Source of the DNA: Oligoflexia bacterium
Lineage (GTDB): Bacteria; Bdellovibrionota; Bdellovibrionia; Bdellovibrionales; Bdellovibrionaceae
Assembly: GCA_016861345.1 (NCBI GenBank)
Contig: BOLD01000006.1
Location: 124,001-188,000 of the forward strand
DNA length: 64,000 bases
Direction of reading: 5' to 3'
Under the pieces are notes generated by a model. The model had not been told where the DNA came from. It did not search any database and worked only from the letters and a program-made list of their open reading frames with translations. The stretch's first letter is position 1. Each line of letters begins with the position of its first letter. The position numbers were made by a program, and so were the translations under genes. This document shows, piece after piece, positions 18,077-26,821 of this stretch.

Positions 18077-18790
18077 ATGTACATGAGAAAGATCAATCAG
18101 TTGGACACAGGTCTCGAGTTTCGTGTTGGAAGTATTTTGATCTTTTTTGGCAACCAAAACTCAAATTACAAATTCCTGCACGACCAATATTCGAAGATCC
18201 TTTTCAAAAGGATTAAGCAGGTTCATGGGAACGACATTGTGGCCGTTGATCAGTCGACACCTGACTGCCAGTTTCGGGCCGATGCGTTGATCTCCTCAGA
18301 AGAAAATATCGGTCTTTGCATTTCCACAGCAGACTGTTTGCCCATATTTTTCTTTAACTCCGATCGAACAATCATTGCAGGTGTGCATTCGGGATGGCGA
18401 GGTGTCGCCTTAAATCTAGTTTCAAAAGTCATTCAAAATTTTCAATCACAAGGTGTTTTACCAAAAGACCTTCATTGCTTTATTGGTCCGCATATTTCCC
18501 AAGAGTATTTTGAAATAGGCCAGGATGCCTTCGACATTCTGCAATCTGCGGCTGCTCAAGTTGGGTCGTCCGATATGTTTTACGCTAAAAAGAATGAAAA
18601 ATATTTTTTTGATTTGGATTTGCTGACCCGCTATCAGTGTCAAAAATTAGGAGTTCTTGAGGAAAATATTTTTAGTCTCAATATGGATACATTTTCTGAT
18701 CGTCAGTTTCACTCTTACCGTCGAGATAAAGAAAAAGCAGGAAGGCAGATCAGTTTTATAGTTCGACTATCTGATCAGCCGCCCAAATAG
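18077..18790 (+). CDS. pgeF: Laccase-domain protein, PgeF/YfiH family
   Basis: The 237-residue product belongs to the DUF152/multicopper-oxidase-like family, now assigned as purine nucleoside phosphorylase and peptidoglycan-editing factor. The conserved His/Cys set is visible: RIKQVHGNDIV, ADALISSEENIGLCISTADC with LP following, IAGVHSGWRG, and CFIGPHIS. E. coli PgeF removes incorrectly built cell-wall precursors; in this organism that role is inferred. GGAAGATTGA precedes the ATG. The end overlaps the convergent livF gene by 16 bp. Confidence 0.88.
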   Translation: MYMRKINQLDTGLEFRVGSILIFFGNQNSNYKFLHDQYSKILFKRIKQVHGNDIVAVDQSTPDCQFRADALISSEENIGLCISTADCLPIFFFNSDRTIIAGVHSGWRGVALNLVSKVIQNFQSQGVLPKDLHCFIGPHISQEYFEIGQDAFDILQSAAAQVGSSDMFYAKKNEKYFFDLDLLTRYQCQKLGVLEENIFSLNMDTFSDRQFHSYRRDKEKAGRQISFIVRLSDQPPK

Positions 18791-19482
18791 GATCTGCGGA
18801 CCTCATCGTTGTTGAGTAAGTCTTCACCCTTACCCTCTAAGGTCACTTTTCCTGTTTCAATCACATAGGCGCGATGAGAAATTTTAAGGGCCATTCTCGC
18901 ATTTTGCTCAACAAGCAGAACGGTCATACCTTCTTGATTCACTTTTTTAATAATTTCAAAAATCTGAGCCACAATCAAAGGCGCCAGTCCCAGAGAGGGC
19001 TCATCAAGCAACAGCACTTTTGGGGCGGACATAAGTGCTCTTGAAATGGCAAGCATTTGCTGTTCTCCACCAGAAAGAGTTCCGGCCAGTTGCTTTTGAC
19101 GCTCTTTCATTCTTGGAAATAGGATAAAACAGTGCTCAAGGTTTTTTTGAATTTCATTTTTATCAGATCTGGAATAAGCCCCCATCTGCAAATTTTCCAT
19201 CACTGTCAGATTGGGAAATACTCCTCGGCCCTCGGGAGATTGGGCAAGTCCCAAGCTAACGCGCTCGCAGGTTTTTACATTTTTCAGAGTTTTTCCATGC
19301 AGAAGAATTTGACCTGTGGATTCAACTATACCAGAGATCGCTCTTAGAGTTGTTGTTTTTCCGGCTCCGTTGGCGCCAATTAGAGAGACAATTTCTCCTT
19401 GATTAACGTGAAAGGAAATTCCTTTTAGAGCGTGGATGGATCCGTAAAAAACATTGAGATCTTGAACTTCAAGTGCCTTCAA
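18775..19482 (-). CDS. livF: Branched-chain amino acid ABC transporter ATPase LivF
   Basis: LivF is one of two cytoplasmic ATPases that drive uptake of leucine, isoleucine and valine. The 235-residue length matches. Walker A is GANGAGKTTTLRAISGI, the signature motif is LSGGEQQMLAISRALMS, and Walker B is PKVLLLDEPSLGLAP. The C-terminal VTLEGKGEDLLNNDEVRRSYLGG is typical of LivF. It overlaps livG by 4 bp and ends the liv operon. Confidence 0.95.
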   Translation of the reverse strand: MKALEVQDLNVFYGSIHALKGISFHVNQGEIVSLIGANGAGKTTTLRAISGIVESTGQILLHGKTLKNVKTCERVSLGLAQSPEGRGVFPNLTVMENLQMGAYSRSDKNEIQKNLEHCFILFPRMKERQKQLAGTLSGGEQQMLAISRALMSAPKVLLLDEPSLGLAPLIVAQIFEIIKKVNQEGMTVLLVEQNARMALKISHRAYVIETGKVTLEGKGEDLLNNDEVRRSYLGG

Positions 19483-20255
19483 TGGATATCCTCCGCGCCG
19501 AGATAAGCTTCGATCACTTTCGGAGATGATTGAATCACTTGGGGACTGCCCTCTTCAATTTTGACTCCGTGATCAAGCACAATAATCCGCTCACAGATTC
19601 CCATCACTAATTTCATATCATGTTCAATCAAAAGCACTGTCAGGCGAAAGTCCTTTCGAATTTTTGCGATTGTCTCCATGAGTTGATGAGTTTCCTGGTG
19701 GTTCATCCCGGCCGCCGGTTCATCAAGACAGATCAATTTAGGCTGAGTCGCCAGGGCGCGAATGATTTCCAGTTTTCGTTGTTCTCCATAAGGAAGTGCT
19801 GAGGCTGGGGCATGTGCCTTTTTTTCAAGGCCAAAAATAGCTAAAAGCTCAATTGCTTTTTCTTTTAAAGCTTTTTCTTGTTGGAAATATTTTGATGTTT
19901 GAAGAATGGATGAGAAAAAGCCATAAGAAATATCTTTCGTTCCGCCAATGAGAACATTTTCAAGGACTGTGAGATCTTTGAAAAGTCTGATGTTTTGAAA
20001 AGTTCTGGTCATTCCTTTGCGAGCAACTTGATAAGGCTTTAAACTTACTGTTGGCTCACTTAAGAAAATCACTTCTCCTGATGTGGGCTTATAAACGCTG
20101 GTGAGCATGTTAAATACTGTCGTCTTTCCCGCTCCATTGGGGCCGATGAGCCCAACAAGTTCACCTTGATTAATGTGAAACGAGAGAGAGTCCACAGCTT
20201 TTAATCCACCAAACTGCATGGTAATGGATTTCGCCTCAAGAAGTTTTGCGGACAT
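19479..20255 (-). CDS. livG: Branched-chain amino acid ABC transporter ATPase LivG
   Basis: The product is the second ATPase, 258 residues. Walker A is GPNGAGKTTVFNMLTSVY, and the segment RKGMTRTFQNIRLFKDLTVLE is characteristic of LivG. The signature is PYGEQRKLEIIRALATQP and Walker B with its loop is LICLDEPAAGMNHQE. Gene order livH-livM-livG-livF, with overlaps at each junction, shows one transcriptional unit. The start overlaps the 3' end of livM by 20 bp. Confidence 0.95.
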   Translation of the reverse strand: MSAKLLEAKSITMQFGGLKAVDSLSFHINQGELVGLIGPNGAGKTTVFNMLTSVYKPTSGEVIFLSEPTVSLKPYQVARKGMTRTFQNIRLFKDLTVLENVLIGGTKDISYGFFSSILQTSKYFQQEKALKEKAIELLAIFGLEKKAHAPASALPYGEQRKLEIIRALATQPKLICLDEPAAGMNHQETHQLMETIAKIRKDFRLTVLLIEHDMKLVMGICERIIVLDHGVKIEEGSPQVIQSSPKVIEAYLGAEDIH

Positions 20256-21228
20256 ATTTCCTCCAAAACTCGTTGACCTCTTTTGTTCCCATTAATCCTT
20301 TCGGACGTAAAATCATCAGAAGAATAAGCGCTAAAGAATAAATCACCATTCGAAGATCAACTCCGGTGATCTCTTGAAGGGGGCGCAGAGCTTCTGGCAA
20401 AATAGTAATGATTGTAGCTGCCATCAGTGAACCACTCAGACTTCCCATTCCACCAAGGACAACCATTATCACAGCATCGACACTGCGATTGAAACTGAAA
20501 GAGGCCGGATTCAGATAGTTCGCATAGTGTGCAAAAATAGAGCCTGCCACTCCTGCAAAAAAGCTGGAAAGAACGAAAGCGCGGACCTTTGTTTGAGTCG
20601 TGTGAATTCCCATGGCCTCAGCGGCAATTTCGTCTTCACGAACGCTGAGAAAGGCTCGTCCATGGTGGGAGCGAATAATTCTCCAAATCACAACAAAACA
20701 AGCAACGACCCAAAAAATTGCGTGGGCATATCCAATTAAGAATTTAGAAATGGTCCACGAGCCAAGGGTGAAATCTGTTGGTCCCGTAATTCCGTACATG
20801 CCTCGAGCTCCGCCAACAGTTTTTGTGTTGAGCAGAATAACTCTGATAATTTCTCCGAATCCCAAAGTGACGATGGCAAGATAATCGCCGCGCAGTCTTA
20901 AAGTGGGCAGTCCAACTAAATATCCCGCAAGTCCTGCAACAGCTCCGCCCGCGATGGCATAAAATAAAAAATAAACGAATTGCATGGGGCCTGGGTTCAT
21001 CGGAAAAATTGTGCTGAGAAAGGCAGAGGCATAGGCACCAGCGGCCATAAATCCGGCATGGCCAAGAGAAAATTGGCCAGTGAATCCACTGACAAGATTA
21101 AGACTCATAGCTAAAATCATATTGATCAGAACGTAGATCAGTGTCAGTTGAATGAAAGCATCAAAAGAAAGATCAATCAAAAATCCAACAAAAATTAATC
21201 CAATAAGAGCTAGAAGAGGTTTTTTCAT
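20236..21228 (-). CDS. livM: Branched-chain amino acid ABC transporter permease LivM
   Basis: LivM is a polytopic inner-membrane permease of 330 residues. The motif NLVSGFTGQFSLGHAGFMAAGAY is the family signature near the N-terminus. The cytoplasmic EAA-like loop contains SVREDEIAAEAMGIHTTQTKV. A final segment with MVIYSLALILLMILRPKGL fits the end of the family. The start codon is one base away from the stop of livH, so the two are coupled. Confidence 0.95.
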   Translation of the reverse strand: MKKPLLALIGLIFVGFLIDLSFDAFIQLTLIYVLINMILAMSLNLVSGFTGQFSLGHAGFMAAGAYASAFLSTIFPMNPGPMQFVYFLFYAIAGGAVAGLAGYLVGLPTLRLRGDYLAIVTLGFGEIIRVILLNTKTVGGARGMYGITGPTDFTLGSWTISKFLIGYAHAIFWVVACFVVIWRIIRSHHGRAFLSVREDEIAAEAMGIHTTQTKVRAFVLSSFFAGVAGSIFAHYANYLNPASFSFNRSVDAVIMVVLGGMGSLSGSLMAATIITILPEALRPLQEITGVDLRMVIYSLALILLMILRPKGLMGTKEVNEFWRKYVRKTS

Positions 21229-22130
21229 TAGACTTTTTCCACCCCTCCCTTGCCCAATAATCCTGCGGGACGGAAAATAAGAATCACAATCAATATTCCA
21301 AAAGCGAGAGCATCACGATAAGTCGAGGACAGGTATCCCACAACCATTTCTTCGCTTAATCCCATGATCAGTGCACCTAAAACCGCGCCGGCAATATTGC
21401 CAATGCCACCTAATACGGCGGCAACAAAGGCTTTAAGTCCAATCATCATTCCCATCAAGGGATCAATTTTGGGATATTTCATTCCAACTAGAACACTGCC
21501 GACCCCAGCCAGTGCGGAACCAACAACAAAAGTAAAAGAAATAATGCGATCCGTATTCACACCCATCATCGCGGCGACGTTCATATTTGTACTCACGGCT
21601 CGCATAGCTCGTCCAAGCTTGGTGTGATAAATTAATAAGTGAAGAAGAACCATCATCACCAGCGTGACGAAGAGAACAGCAAGATCAAGACTTTTGAATT
21701 CAACTCCTAAGAGAGTGAAGAGAACAGAGTCCTCAAGGACAGCAGGGAAAACCTTAGGATCTGCTCCGAAAACAACTTGGCCCGAGTACTGAAGAAAAAG
21801 ACTGACTCCAATTGCAGTAATGAGAATGTTGAGCTTGGGCGCTTTTCTTAAGGGGCGGTAGGCAAGGCGCTCAATGGTAAATCCCAGCAAACTGCAAGCA
21901 GCCATTGCTGCAATCAAGAGAATAACTAGGGTGGATACGCCCGGATTTTTGTCAATTCCAAGAGTCCTCGCAGCATAGTATGCAGCAAAGGCCCCAATCA
22001 TGTAGACATCCGAGTGAGCAAAGTTAATTAACTGCAGAATTCCAAACACCATCGTGTAGCCGAGAGCAATCAGGGCATAGATACTGCCCAAGCTGATCCC
22101 GTTAATAAGATGCTGTATGAAATCCTGCAT
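21228..22130 (-). CDS. livH: Branched-chain amino acid ABC transporter permease LivH
   Basis: LivH is the partner permease, 300 residues with about eight hydrophobic helices. The N-terminal HLINGISLGSIYALIALGYT, with MVFGILQLINFAHSD following, is diagnostic. The EAA-like loop is TKLGRAMRAVSTNMNVAAMM. The gene lies 23 bp after the binding-protein gene, forming the usual livK-livH-livM-livG-livF order. Confidence 0.96.
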   Translation of the reverse strand: MQDFIQHLINGISLGSIYALIALGYTMVFGILQLINFAHSDVYMIGAFAAYYAARTLGIDKNPGVSTLVILLIAAMAACSLLGFTIERLAYRPLRKAPKLNILITAIGVSLFLQYSGQVVFGADPKVFPAVLEDSVLFTLLGVEFKSLDLAVLFVTLVMMVLLHLLIYHTKLGRAMRAVSTNMNVAAMMGVNTDRIISFTFVVGSALAGVGSVLVGMKYPKIDPLMGMMIGLKAFVAAVLGGIGNIAGAVLGALIMGLSEEMVVGYLSSTYRDALAFGILIVILIFRPAGLLGKGGVEKV

Positions 22131-22153
22131 GATGCGTCCTTGCTCAGAGCTGG

Positions 22154-23278
22154 TTACGGATTTACTGTTGTCACGAACTTATTGGTCTGACCTTCAACTT
22201 GAACAACAACCGCACTTTTTGTTGCATTTCGTTTGTCGTTAATGCTGATTTTTCCAGTTACGCCGTCATGGCCAGTGATTTTTGCAATTTGATCGCGGAT
22301 GGCGGCTCCGCTGAGATCAGGGGCTTGCTCAATCGCTTTTAAGAGAACTTTTGCAGCATCATATCCTGCGGCAGAAAGTCCATCGGGCATTTCATTATAT
22401 TTAGCTTTGAATTTCTTTTGGAATTCAACAGCAACTGGATCAGTTGTTTCATTTGAATAGTGATTAGAGAAGTAGCCACCATCAATTGCTTTTTGACCAA
22501 TTTCAGAAAGTTTTGGCGAGTCCCAGCCATCCCCACCAAGAAGAGGGGCCTTAATTCCAAGCTCACGAGCTTGTCTCGCAATCAAGCCAACTTCTGTATA
22601 GTATCCAGGAATAAAGATGGCTTCCGGATTTTTTGTCTTTAGCTTTGTCAGCTGAGCTTTGAAGTCCACGTCTCCTGAGGAGTAGCTGACATCTTCAATC
22701 ACTTCTCCGCCGAGTTCTTTTAGCTTTGCTGTAAAGAAATCAGCTAATCCCACAGAGTAGTCTGATTTGACATCTCGAAGAATAGCAACTTTTTTAGCCT
22801 TGAGATTTTCTGTTGCAAATTTTGCCATCACAGTTCCCTGGAAGGGATCAATGAAGCAAGTTCGGAAAACAAAATCTCCCACTTCCGTCACTTTTGGGTT
22901 CGTTGAGCTGGGAGTAATCATAGGAACTTTTTTGCTCTGAGCAATGGGGGCTGCGGCTAAAGAGCGTGAGCTTGCAACTTCACCAAGCAGGGCGACTACC
23001 TTTTCTTGTTCAATCAGACGAGTGACGACAGAGGCTGCTTCTTCTGCTTTGCCCTGATCATCCATGGTAACAAGTTTAATTTTCTTTCCCTTGATTCCAC
23101 CGGCGGCATTGGCTTCATCAATGGCTAGGCGAACTCCCTTGTCTGTACTTTGACCAAAGGTGGCTTCGGAGCCTGTCATTGAACCATACTGGCCGATAAC
23201 GATTTCATTTGATGATTTTTTTGTACAGCCTGCCAAGAAGGGCAGAGTGCATAAAATAGTAATCAATAACTGACGCAT
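22154..23278 (-). CDS. livK: Branched-chain amino acid-binding lipoprotein LivK-like
   Basis: The substrate-binding component has 374 residues from the preferred ATG, which follows AAGGAGAGTTAT. It begins MRQLLITILCTLPFLAGC with the lipobox LAGC, so it is a lipoprotein, unlike the soluble enterobacterial LivK. The type I periplasmic-binding fold is evident: IVIGQYGSMTGSEATFGQST, then GEVASSRSLAAAPIAQSKKV and TPSSTNPKVTEVGDFVFRTC. An upstream start would place 18 polar residues before the signal and is rejected. Specificity for particular amino acids cannot be read from the sequence. Confidence 0.94.
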   Translation of the reverse strand: MRQLLITILCTLPFLAGCTKKSSNEIVIGQYGSMTGSEATFGQSTDKGVRLAIDEANAAGGIKGKKIKLVTMDDQGKAEEAASVVTRLIEQEKVVALLGEVASSRSLAAAPIAQSKKVPMITPSSTNPKVTEVGDFVFRTCFIDPFQGTVMAKFATENLKAKKVAILRDVKSDYSVGLADFFTAKLKELGGEVIEDVSYSSGDVDFKAQLTKLKTKNPEAIFIPGYYTEVGLIARQARELGIKAPLLGGDGWDSPKLSEIGQKAIDGGYFSNHYSNETTDPVAVEFQKKFKAKYNEMPDGLSAAGYDAAKVLLKAIEQAPDLSGAAIRDQIAKITGHDGVTGKISINDKRNATKSAVVVQVEGQTNKFVTTVNP

Positions 23279-23296
23279 ATAACTCTCCTTGTTAAT

Positions 23297-23329
23297 GGAG
23301 ATAATTAGATCATTCTTAACACTGTCTAA
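23297..23329 (-). promoter_or_regulatory. Possible liv operon promoter overlapped by a TTAGACAGTG half-site
   Basis: On the minus strand TTAGAC and AATTAT are 17 bases apart, upstream of livK. The first hexamer is part of TTAGACAGTG, the same ten bases that form both arms of the palindrome at 39171-39193. This could be a regulator half-site. The -35 and -10 matches are only moderate. Confidence 0.3.
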
Positions 23330-23345
23330 CAACAGTAAAATAGAG

Positions 23346-24335
23346 TTATAGCGAGAGCAGAGATGCCAGATTGGTGAAGTCTTTATTCACATGCTTTTCA
23401 GTGTTGATTGCCTGGTCAAATGGGGTTGTCACAATTCTTTCTCCATCAGCTCCGACCATCAGATTACATTGCCCTTGCAGCAAGAGTTGAACCGCCGCAG
23501 CACCAAGTCTGCTGGCAAGAATCCGATCTATTGCAGTTGGGGATCCACCCCGTTGTTGGTGGCCAAGAATACATACTTTTGCCTCAAAGCCAGATTTTTT
23601 TCGAATTTGCTCAGCCAGGTCATAAGCTCGTCCTGGTTTTTGTCCTTCGGCAGTGACAAGAATGCTTGATTTTTTGCCCTTTGTGACAGCCGCTTTAATT
23701 TTTTCAACAACCTTATCCACAGTGATGGGATTTTCTGGAATAAAAATTTCCTCGGCTCCACCCGCCAGACCGACAGAGCAGGCAATAAAACCAGAATTTC
23801 GGCCCATGACCTCGACAATGAAGAGTCGATCATGACTGGCTGCCGTGTCTCGAATACGGTCAATGGCTTGAAGTCCTGTGTTGACGGCAGTGTCAAATCC
23901 TATGGTGTTGTCTGTTCCAAAAATATCATTATCAATGGTTCCTGGCACTCCAATGATGGGAAACTGATGTTCATTCCACAGAGCCAGGGCTCCTGTGAAT
24001 GAACCGTCTCCACCGATACAAACTAAGCTGTCAATTCCTTGTTTTCGCAAGTTCTCGACGGCTTTTGCTCGATACTCAGGTTTTAAAAACTCCATGCAGC
24101 GCCCAGTTTTTAAAATCGTGCCGCCGCGTTGAATGACGTTGGCAACGGATCGCAATCCAAGGACGGTGAAATTTTCCTCAAGCATTCCTGAGTATCCACC
24201 AATGATCCCATCAACTTTGATATTTTGAGTAAGTGCGGCTCGAACCACCGCGCGGATGGCGGCATTCATCCCAGGAGCATCACCGCCACTGGTGAATACG
24301 CCAATTTTTTTCACTTCGGTTTTAAATTGAGCCAT
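23346..24335 (-). CDS. pfkA: ATP-dependent 6-phosphofructokinase
   Basis: PfkA phosphorylates fructose 6-phosphate in glycolysis. The chain from the preferred ATG (after AGGAAGTAATCC) has 329 residues. Motifs include KIGVFTSGGDAPGMNAAIRA, CIGGDGSFTGA, PGTIDNDIFGTDNTIGFDTA with the catalytic Asp, and EVMGRNSGFIA. GGDGS and PGTIDND (not PKTIDND) indicate ATP rather than pyrophosphate as phosphoryl donor. An upstream in-frame start would add 16 poorly conserved residues. Stands between the liv operon and HU, separated from HU by a terminator. Confidence 0.95.
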   Translation of the reverse strand: MAQFKTEVKKIGVFTSGGDAPGMNAAIRAVVRAALTQNIKVDGIIGGYSGMLEENFTVLGLRSVANVIQRGGTILKTGRCMEFLKPEYRAKAVENLRKQGIDSLVCIGGDGSFTGALALWNEHQFPIIGVPGTIDNDIFGTDNTIGFDTAVNTGLQAIDRIRDTAASHDRLFIVEVMGRNSGFIACSVGLAGGAEEIFIPENPITVDKVVEKIKAAVTKGKKSSILVTAEGQKPGRAYDLAEQIRKKSGFEAKVCILGHQQRGGSPTAIDRILASRLGAAAVQLLLQGQCNLMVGADGERIVTTPFDQAINTEKHVNKDFTNLASLLSL

Positions 24336-24365
24336 AGGATTACTTCCTGTTCGTATTGTTCCTGA

Positions 24366-24394
24366 AATAAAAAGGGAGGTCAATGACCTCCCTT
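24366..24394 (-). terminator. Intrinsic terminator after the HU gene
   Basis: On the minus strand AAGGGAGGTCA and TGACCTCCCTT form a near-perfect stem followed by TTTTTATTTC. It lies between the HU stop and the pfkA start, so pfkA should have its own promoter or depend on readthrough. Confidence 0.85.
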
Positions 24395-24421
24395 GAAGTT
24401 CTCTGAATTTAAATCAGAAGC

Positions 24422-24694
24422 TTACTTTACAGCAGCTTTAAACTCTGCGCCAGCGCGGAACTTAGGATACCATGCAGCTGGGATTTTGATTGCTTTTCCA
24501 GTTTGTGGATTGCGTCCAGTGCGAGCTTTACGCTTAGCTTTAGTGAAAGTACCGAAACCAACGATTTTCACATCGTCACCTTTTTTAACAGCTTTTTTGA
24601 TGTTCTCAACTGTTAGGTTTAAAAGGTTCTCAGCTTGAGCTTTAGAGATTTTTCCTTCTGCAGCGATTTTCTCGATCAACTGTTGCTTGTTCAT
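24422..24694 (-). CDS. hup: DNA-binding protein HU
   Basis: HU is a small dimeric nucleoid protein of 90 residues that bends and compacts DNA. The start MNKQQLIEKIAAEGKISKAQ and the DNA-binding arm GFGTFTKAKRKARTGRNPQT, followed by GKAIKIPA, are diagnostic. The family proline at the arm tip lies within RNPQTG. AAGGAGTTTGTA precedes the ATG. Codon use is strongly biased, in line with an abundant protein. It has its own strong terminator. Confidence 0.96.
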   Translation of the reverse strand: MNKQQLIEKIAAEGKISKAQAENLLNLTVENIKKAVKKGDDVKIVGFGTFTKAKRKARTGRNPQTGKAIKIPAAWYPKFRAGAEFKAAVK

Positions 24695-24790
24695 TACAAA
24701 CTCCTTGTTTGTTGTTGTTAATTTCTCTGTCTAGATGTGGACCAATAAAATCAATGAGAAAGTATTTTCAAACAAGGCGCAAGTATTTTT

Positions 24791-24979
24791 TTAATCTTCT
24801 TCATTTTCTGAAGGGGGTGCAATATCAATCGAAATCTTTTCTTGAGAGGGAACTCGGTATTCTTCAGAGGCCCACATTCCAAGATCAATCAGACGGCATC
24901 GCTCGGAACAGAAGGGCCGGTAAGGGTTTTCGGGAGAGTACTCAGTTTCTTTTTTGCAGTGGGGACACTTCACTTTCAT
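24791..24979 (-). CDS. yacG: Zinc-ribbon protein YacG
   Basis: The 62-residue product has the four-cysteine zinc site of YacG (CPHC near residue 5 and CSERC near residue 28) and the following segment [18 protein letters not shown]. coli YacG binds GyrB and inhibits gyrase; whether this is true here is unknown. The acidic C-terminus is usual. The gene lies 96 bp upstream of HU on the same strand. Confidence 0.88.
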   Translation of the reverse strand: MKVKCPHCKKETEYSPENPYRPFCSERCRLIDLGMWASEEYRVPSQEKISIDIAPPSENEED

Positions 24980-25004
24980 GTCCCCATCTTAACAGAATCT
25001 AAAT

Positions 25005-25727
25005 TTATAGGCCACAGTTTTGTGTTTGGCAGCGAACCATCGTTCCAGAGGCCGCAAGGGCTCCGTTGTAGTAAAGCTGGAAGTTAAACTGTCCATCTTC
25101 GACTTTACCTTGAGCGACTTGGAGCTGGATGTGCTTGTTGTACGCCTGGCTCATTGACGGTCCATAGGAGCGGATTTCAAAACCTTGGCTATTGTTTACG
25201 GGCCAGATTGTAGAATTCAAAATCATTGGATTAAAGAATCCTTGGGGGTTTGAACCAACTGGGAAACCCAGTAGGCTTAGCGCTAAATCTTCAAACTTTG
25301 GAAATTGATAGTAGTAGTTATAATAGTTACTGATGTAGGGCATAGATCGGATAATCATTTGTACTGATGATGCGGCACTGCCATCCATCATGAATACGAT
25401 ATCATGCCATCCATTCATCCAAGAGCTGCAGTTTGCGTAGCCGCCTGTGCTGTACTCGCGGTTACAAACGCCCATGGCTTCTTTGAGCATGTTGGTCCAT
25501 CCACTTTGAACGCTCAGTGATCCGCCGACGTTTGAATATCCATAGGGATTGAAATTTGTTGTCTGTGCGTAGAACCCAATTTTCGTTCCTGGTGGCACAC
25601 TATAAGGAACAAGTGCTGGTGCTAACACAGGTGCTGGGCCACTGCTCTTGTTTTGATTGCAGGCTGTCAGTGACATCGCTGCGACAACTGCAAATACGCT
25701 TAATGTATAAACCCACGCTTTTTTCAT
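25005..25727 (-). CDS. Lipoprotein of unknown function
   Basis: The product has 240 residues from the ATG that follows GGAGTTCGCC. The N-terminus MKKAWVYTLSVFAVVAAMSLT ends in the lipobox LTAC. Residues after the lipid-anchored Cys are Pro/Ala-rich, then the chain is rich in Tyr, Asn and Ser (for example YISNYYNYYYQFPKFEDL). Extra cysteines occur in VCNREYS, YANCSS and a C-terminal RCQTQNCGL, the last two probably paired. No family is recognised. Outer-membrane or periplasmic location is likely. Confidence 0.72.
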   Translation of the reverse strand: MKKAWVYTLSVFAVVAAMSLTACNQNKSSGPAPVLAPALVPYSVPPGTKIGFYAQTTNFNPYGYSNVGGSLSVQSGWTNMLKEAMGVCNREYSTGGYANCSSWMNGWHDIVFMMDGSAASSVQMIIRSMPYISNYYNYYYQFPKFEDLALSLLGFPVGSNPQGFFNPMILNSTIWPVNNSQGFEIRSYGPSMSQAYNKHIQLQVAQGKVEDGQFNFQLYYNGALAASGTMVRCQTQNCGL

Positions 25728-26170
25728 GGCGAACTCCTTTTTGGGGAGTGTCTCAGATTGGTACATCTACAGACATCCTCAAATGGTTGATATTCTTCCT
25801 CAATTATTTGTACTACACAGACTGTGCCAGCATGGGCCCTTATTTATTTCAAATAGAAGTCTTTCCAGTGAGAGCGGCCAAATACTGACACTGAGCTGTC
25901 AATATTAATGACACTTGGAAATCCCAGTCTAAGTGGGGGGTAATCTGCCTTCACTTTGGATAAGTCTGTATATTGTAATATCCTAAGGATTTCACTTGAA
26001 GGGGCGTAAGTCTGATCAACGACAACTCTTATCCGCGAAAACAGCAGGTTATCTGTAGACTGGACACTGTGAACTAAATACTCGGAATCTTTTGATTATT
26101 AGAAATGAAATATTGACTATATATACGAATATAAATATATTGCCCTATAAATAAAAAAATCAGAGAAAAA
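25728..26170. other. Intergenic region of about 440 bp before the transposase-like gene
   Basis: No gene is convincing here. The left end holds the leader of the minus-strand lipoprotein. An imperfect palindrome (TGTCA-ATATTAA-TGACA) occurs near 25894-25915. The right end is very AT-rich and contains the promoter described separately. I saw no flanking terminal hairpins clear enough to define a transposon end. Confidence 0.5.
26113..26141 (+). promoter_or_regulatory. Sigma-70-type promoter before the transposase-like gene
   Basis: TTGACT (26113-26118) and TATATT (26136-26141) are separated by 17 bases in an AT-rich setting 30 bp before the start codon. Confidence 0.65.
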
Positions 26171-26761
26171 ATGCAATTAAATTTAATACCACAGAAAGAA
26201 CTAAGAGCCATTAAAGCCAGAAGCTTCGGCGGCACAAGTCTTAAAAAAAGAAGAAAGGTGGTCAGGCCACTTCGTGAGGGATTGATTCATCATGTGGTAT
26301 TTAAATCCAGCAGGGCACAAGGGCGCCAGTCGTTTTACACCCATAAACAGTTTGTTTCAGCTTTGCTCAAAGAACGATCGCAAAAATTCTTTGTCGAGAT
26401 CCTTGATTCCGTCAATATGGGAAACCATATTCACCTGAAGGTCAGATTTAAAGACAAAAAAAGATTTCAAAATTTTCTCAGGACATTCTCTGCAATTCTT
26501 GCTCGAAAAATTACAGGTGCTCATCGCGGAAATTCCGTGGGAAAGTTTTGGGATGGACTAGTTTTTACTAGAATCCTGACATCAAAGTTGGAGGAACTAG
26601 GATTAAAAGGCTATTTTGAGGGAAATCACCGGCAAAGAGAGTTTGGGCATGAGGAGCGAGAGTTCTATCTGACCAGGTGGAATCAATTTCTCTATAGATT
26701 AAAACAAAAACGAGCAGTTTCTTCCAGGCAAGCGTTGCCATCTGGCGATCCGTATGGGTGA
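26171..26761 (+). CDS. RAYT/IS200-like Y1 transposase-related protein
   Basis: The 196-residue product contains the HUH nuclease motif in SVNMGNHIHLKVRF, with a preceding region REGLIHHVVFKSSRAQGRQS typical of the REP-associated tyrosine transposase group. The family's catalytic Tyr would be in the C-terminal helix; LKGYFEGNHRQ is a candidate. These proteins cut single-stranded DNA at hairpins. The gene is intact and single, has a good promoter, and shows no paired REP palindromes that I could detect, so it may be a domesticated copy. Confidence 0.82.
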   Translation: MQLNLIPQKELRAIKARSFGGTSLKKRRKVVRPLREGLIHHVVFKSSRAQGRQSFYTHKQFVSALLKERSQKFFVEILDSVNMGNHIHLKVRFKDKKRFQNFLRTFSAILARKITGAHRGNSVGKFWDGLVFTRILTSKLEELGLKGYFEGNHRQREFGHEEREFYLTRWNQFLYRLKQKRAVSSRQALPSGDPYG

Positions 26762-26821
26762 ATGATAAAGTGACCAACAAGAGGCCGTCACAAAAATTGT
26801 AAATATAGATAAAGGAATTAA

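Noticed and set aside
25767-26112. Possible small RNA or tRNA in the intergenic region
   Set aside because: No cloverleaf, promoter-terminator pair or known RNA motif could be seen.
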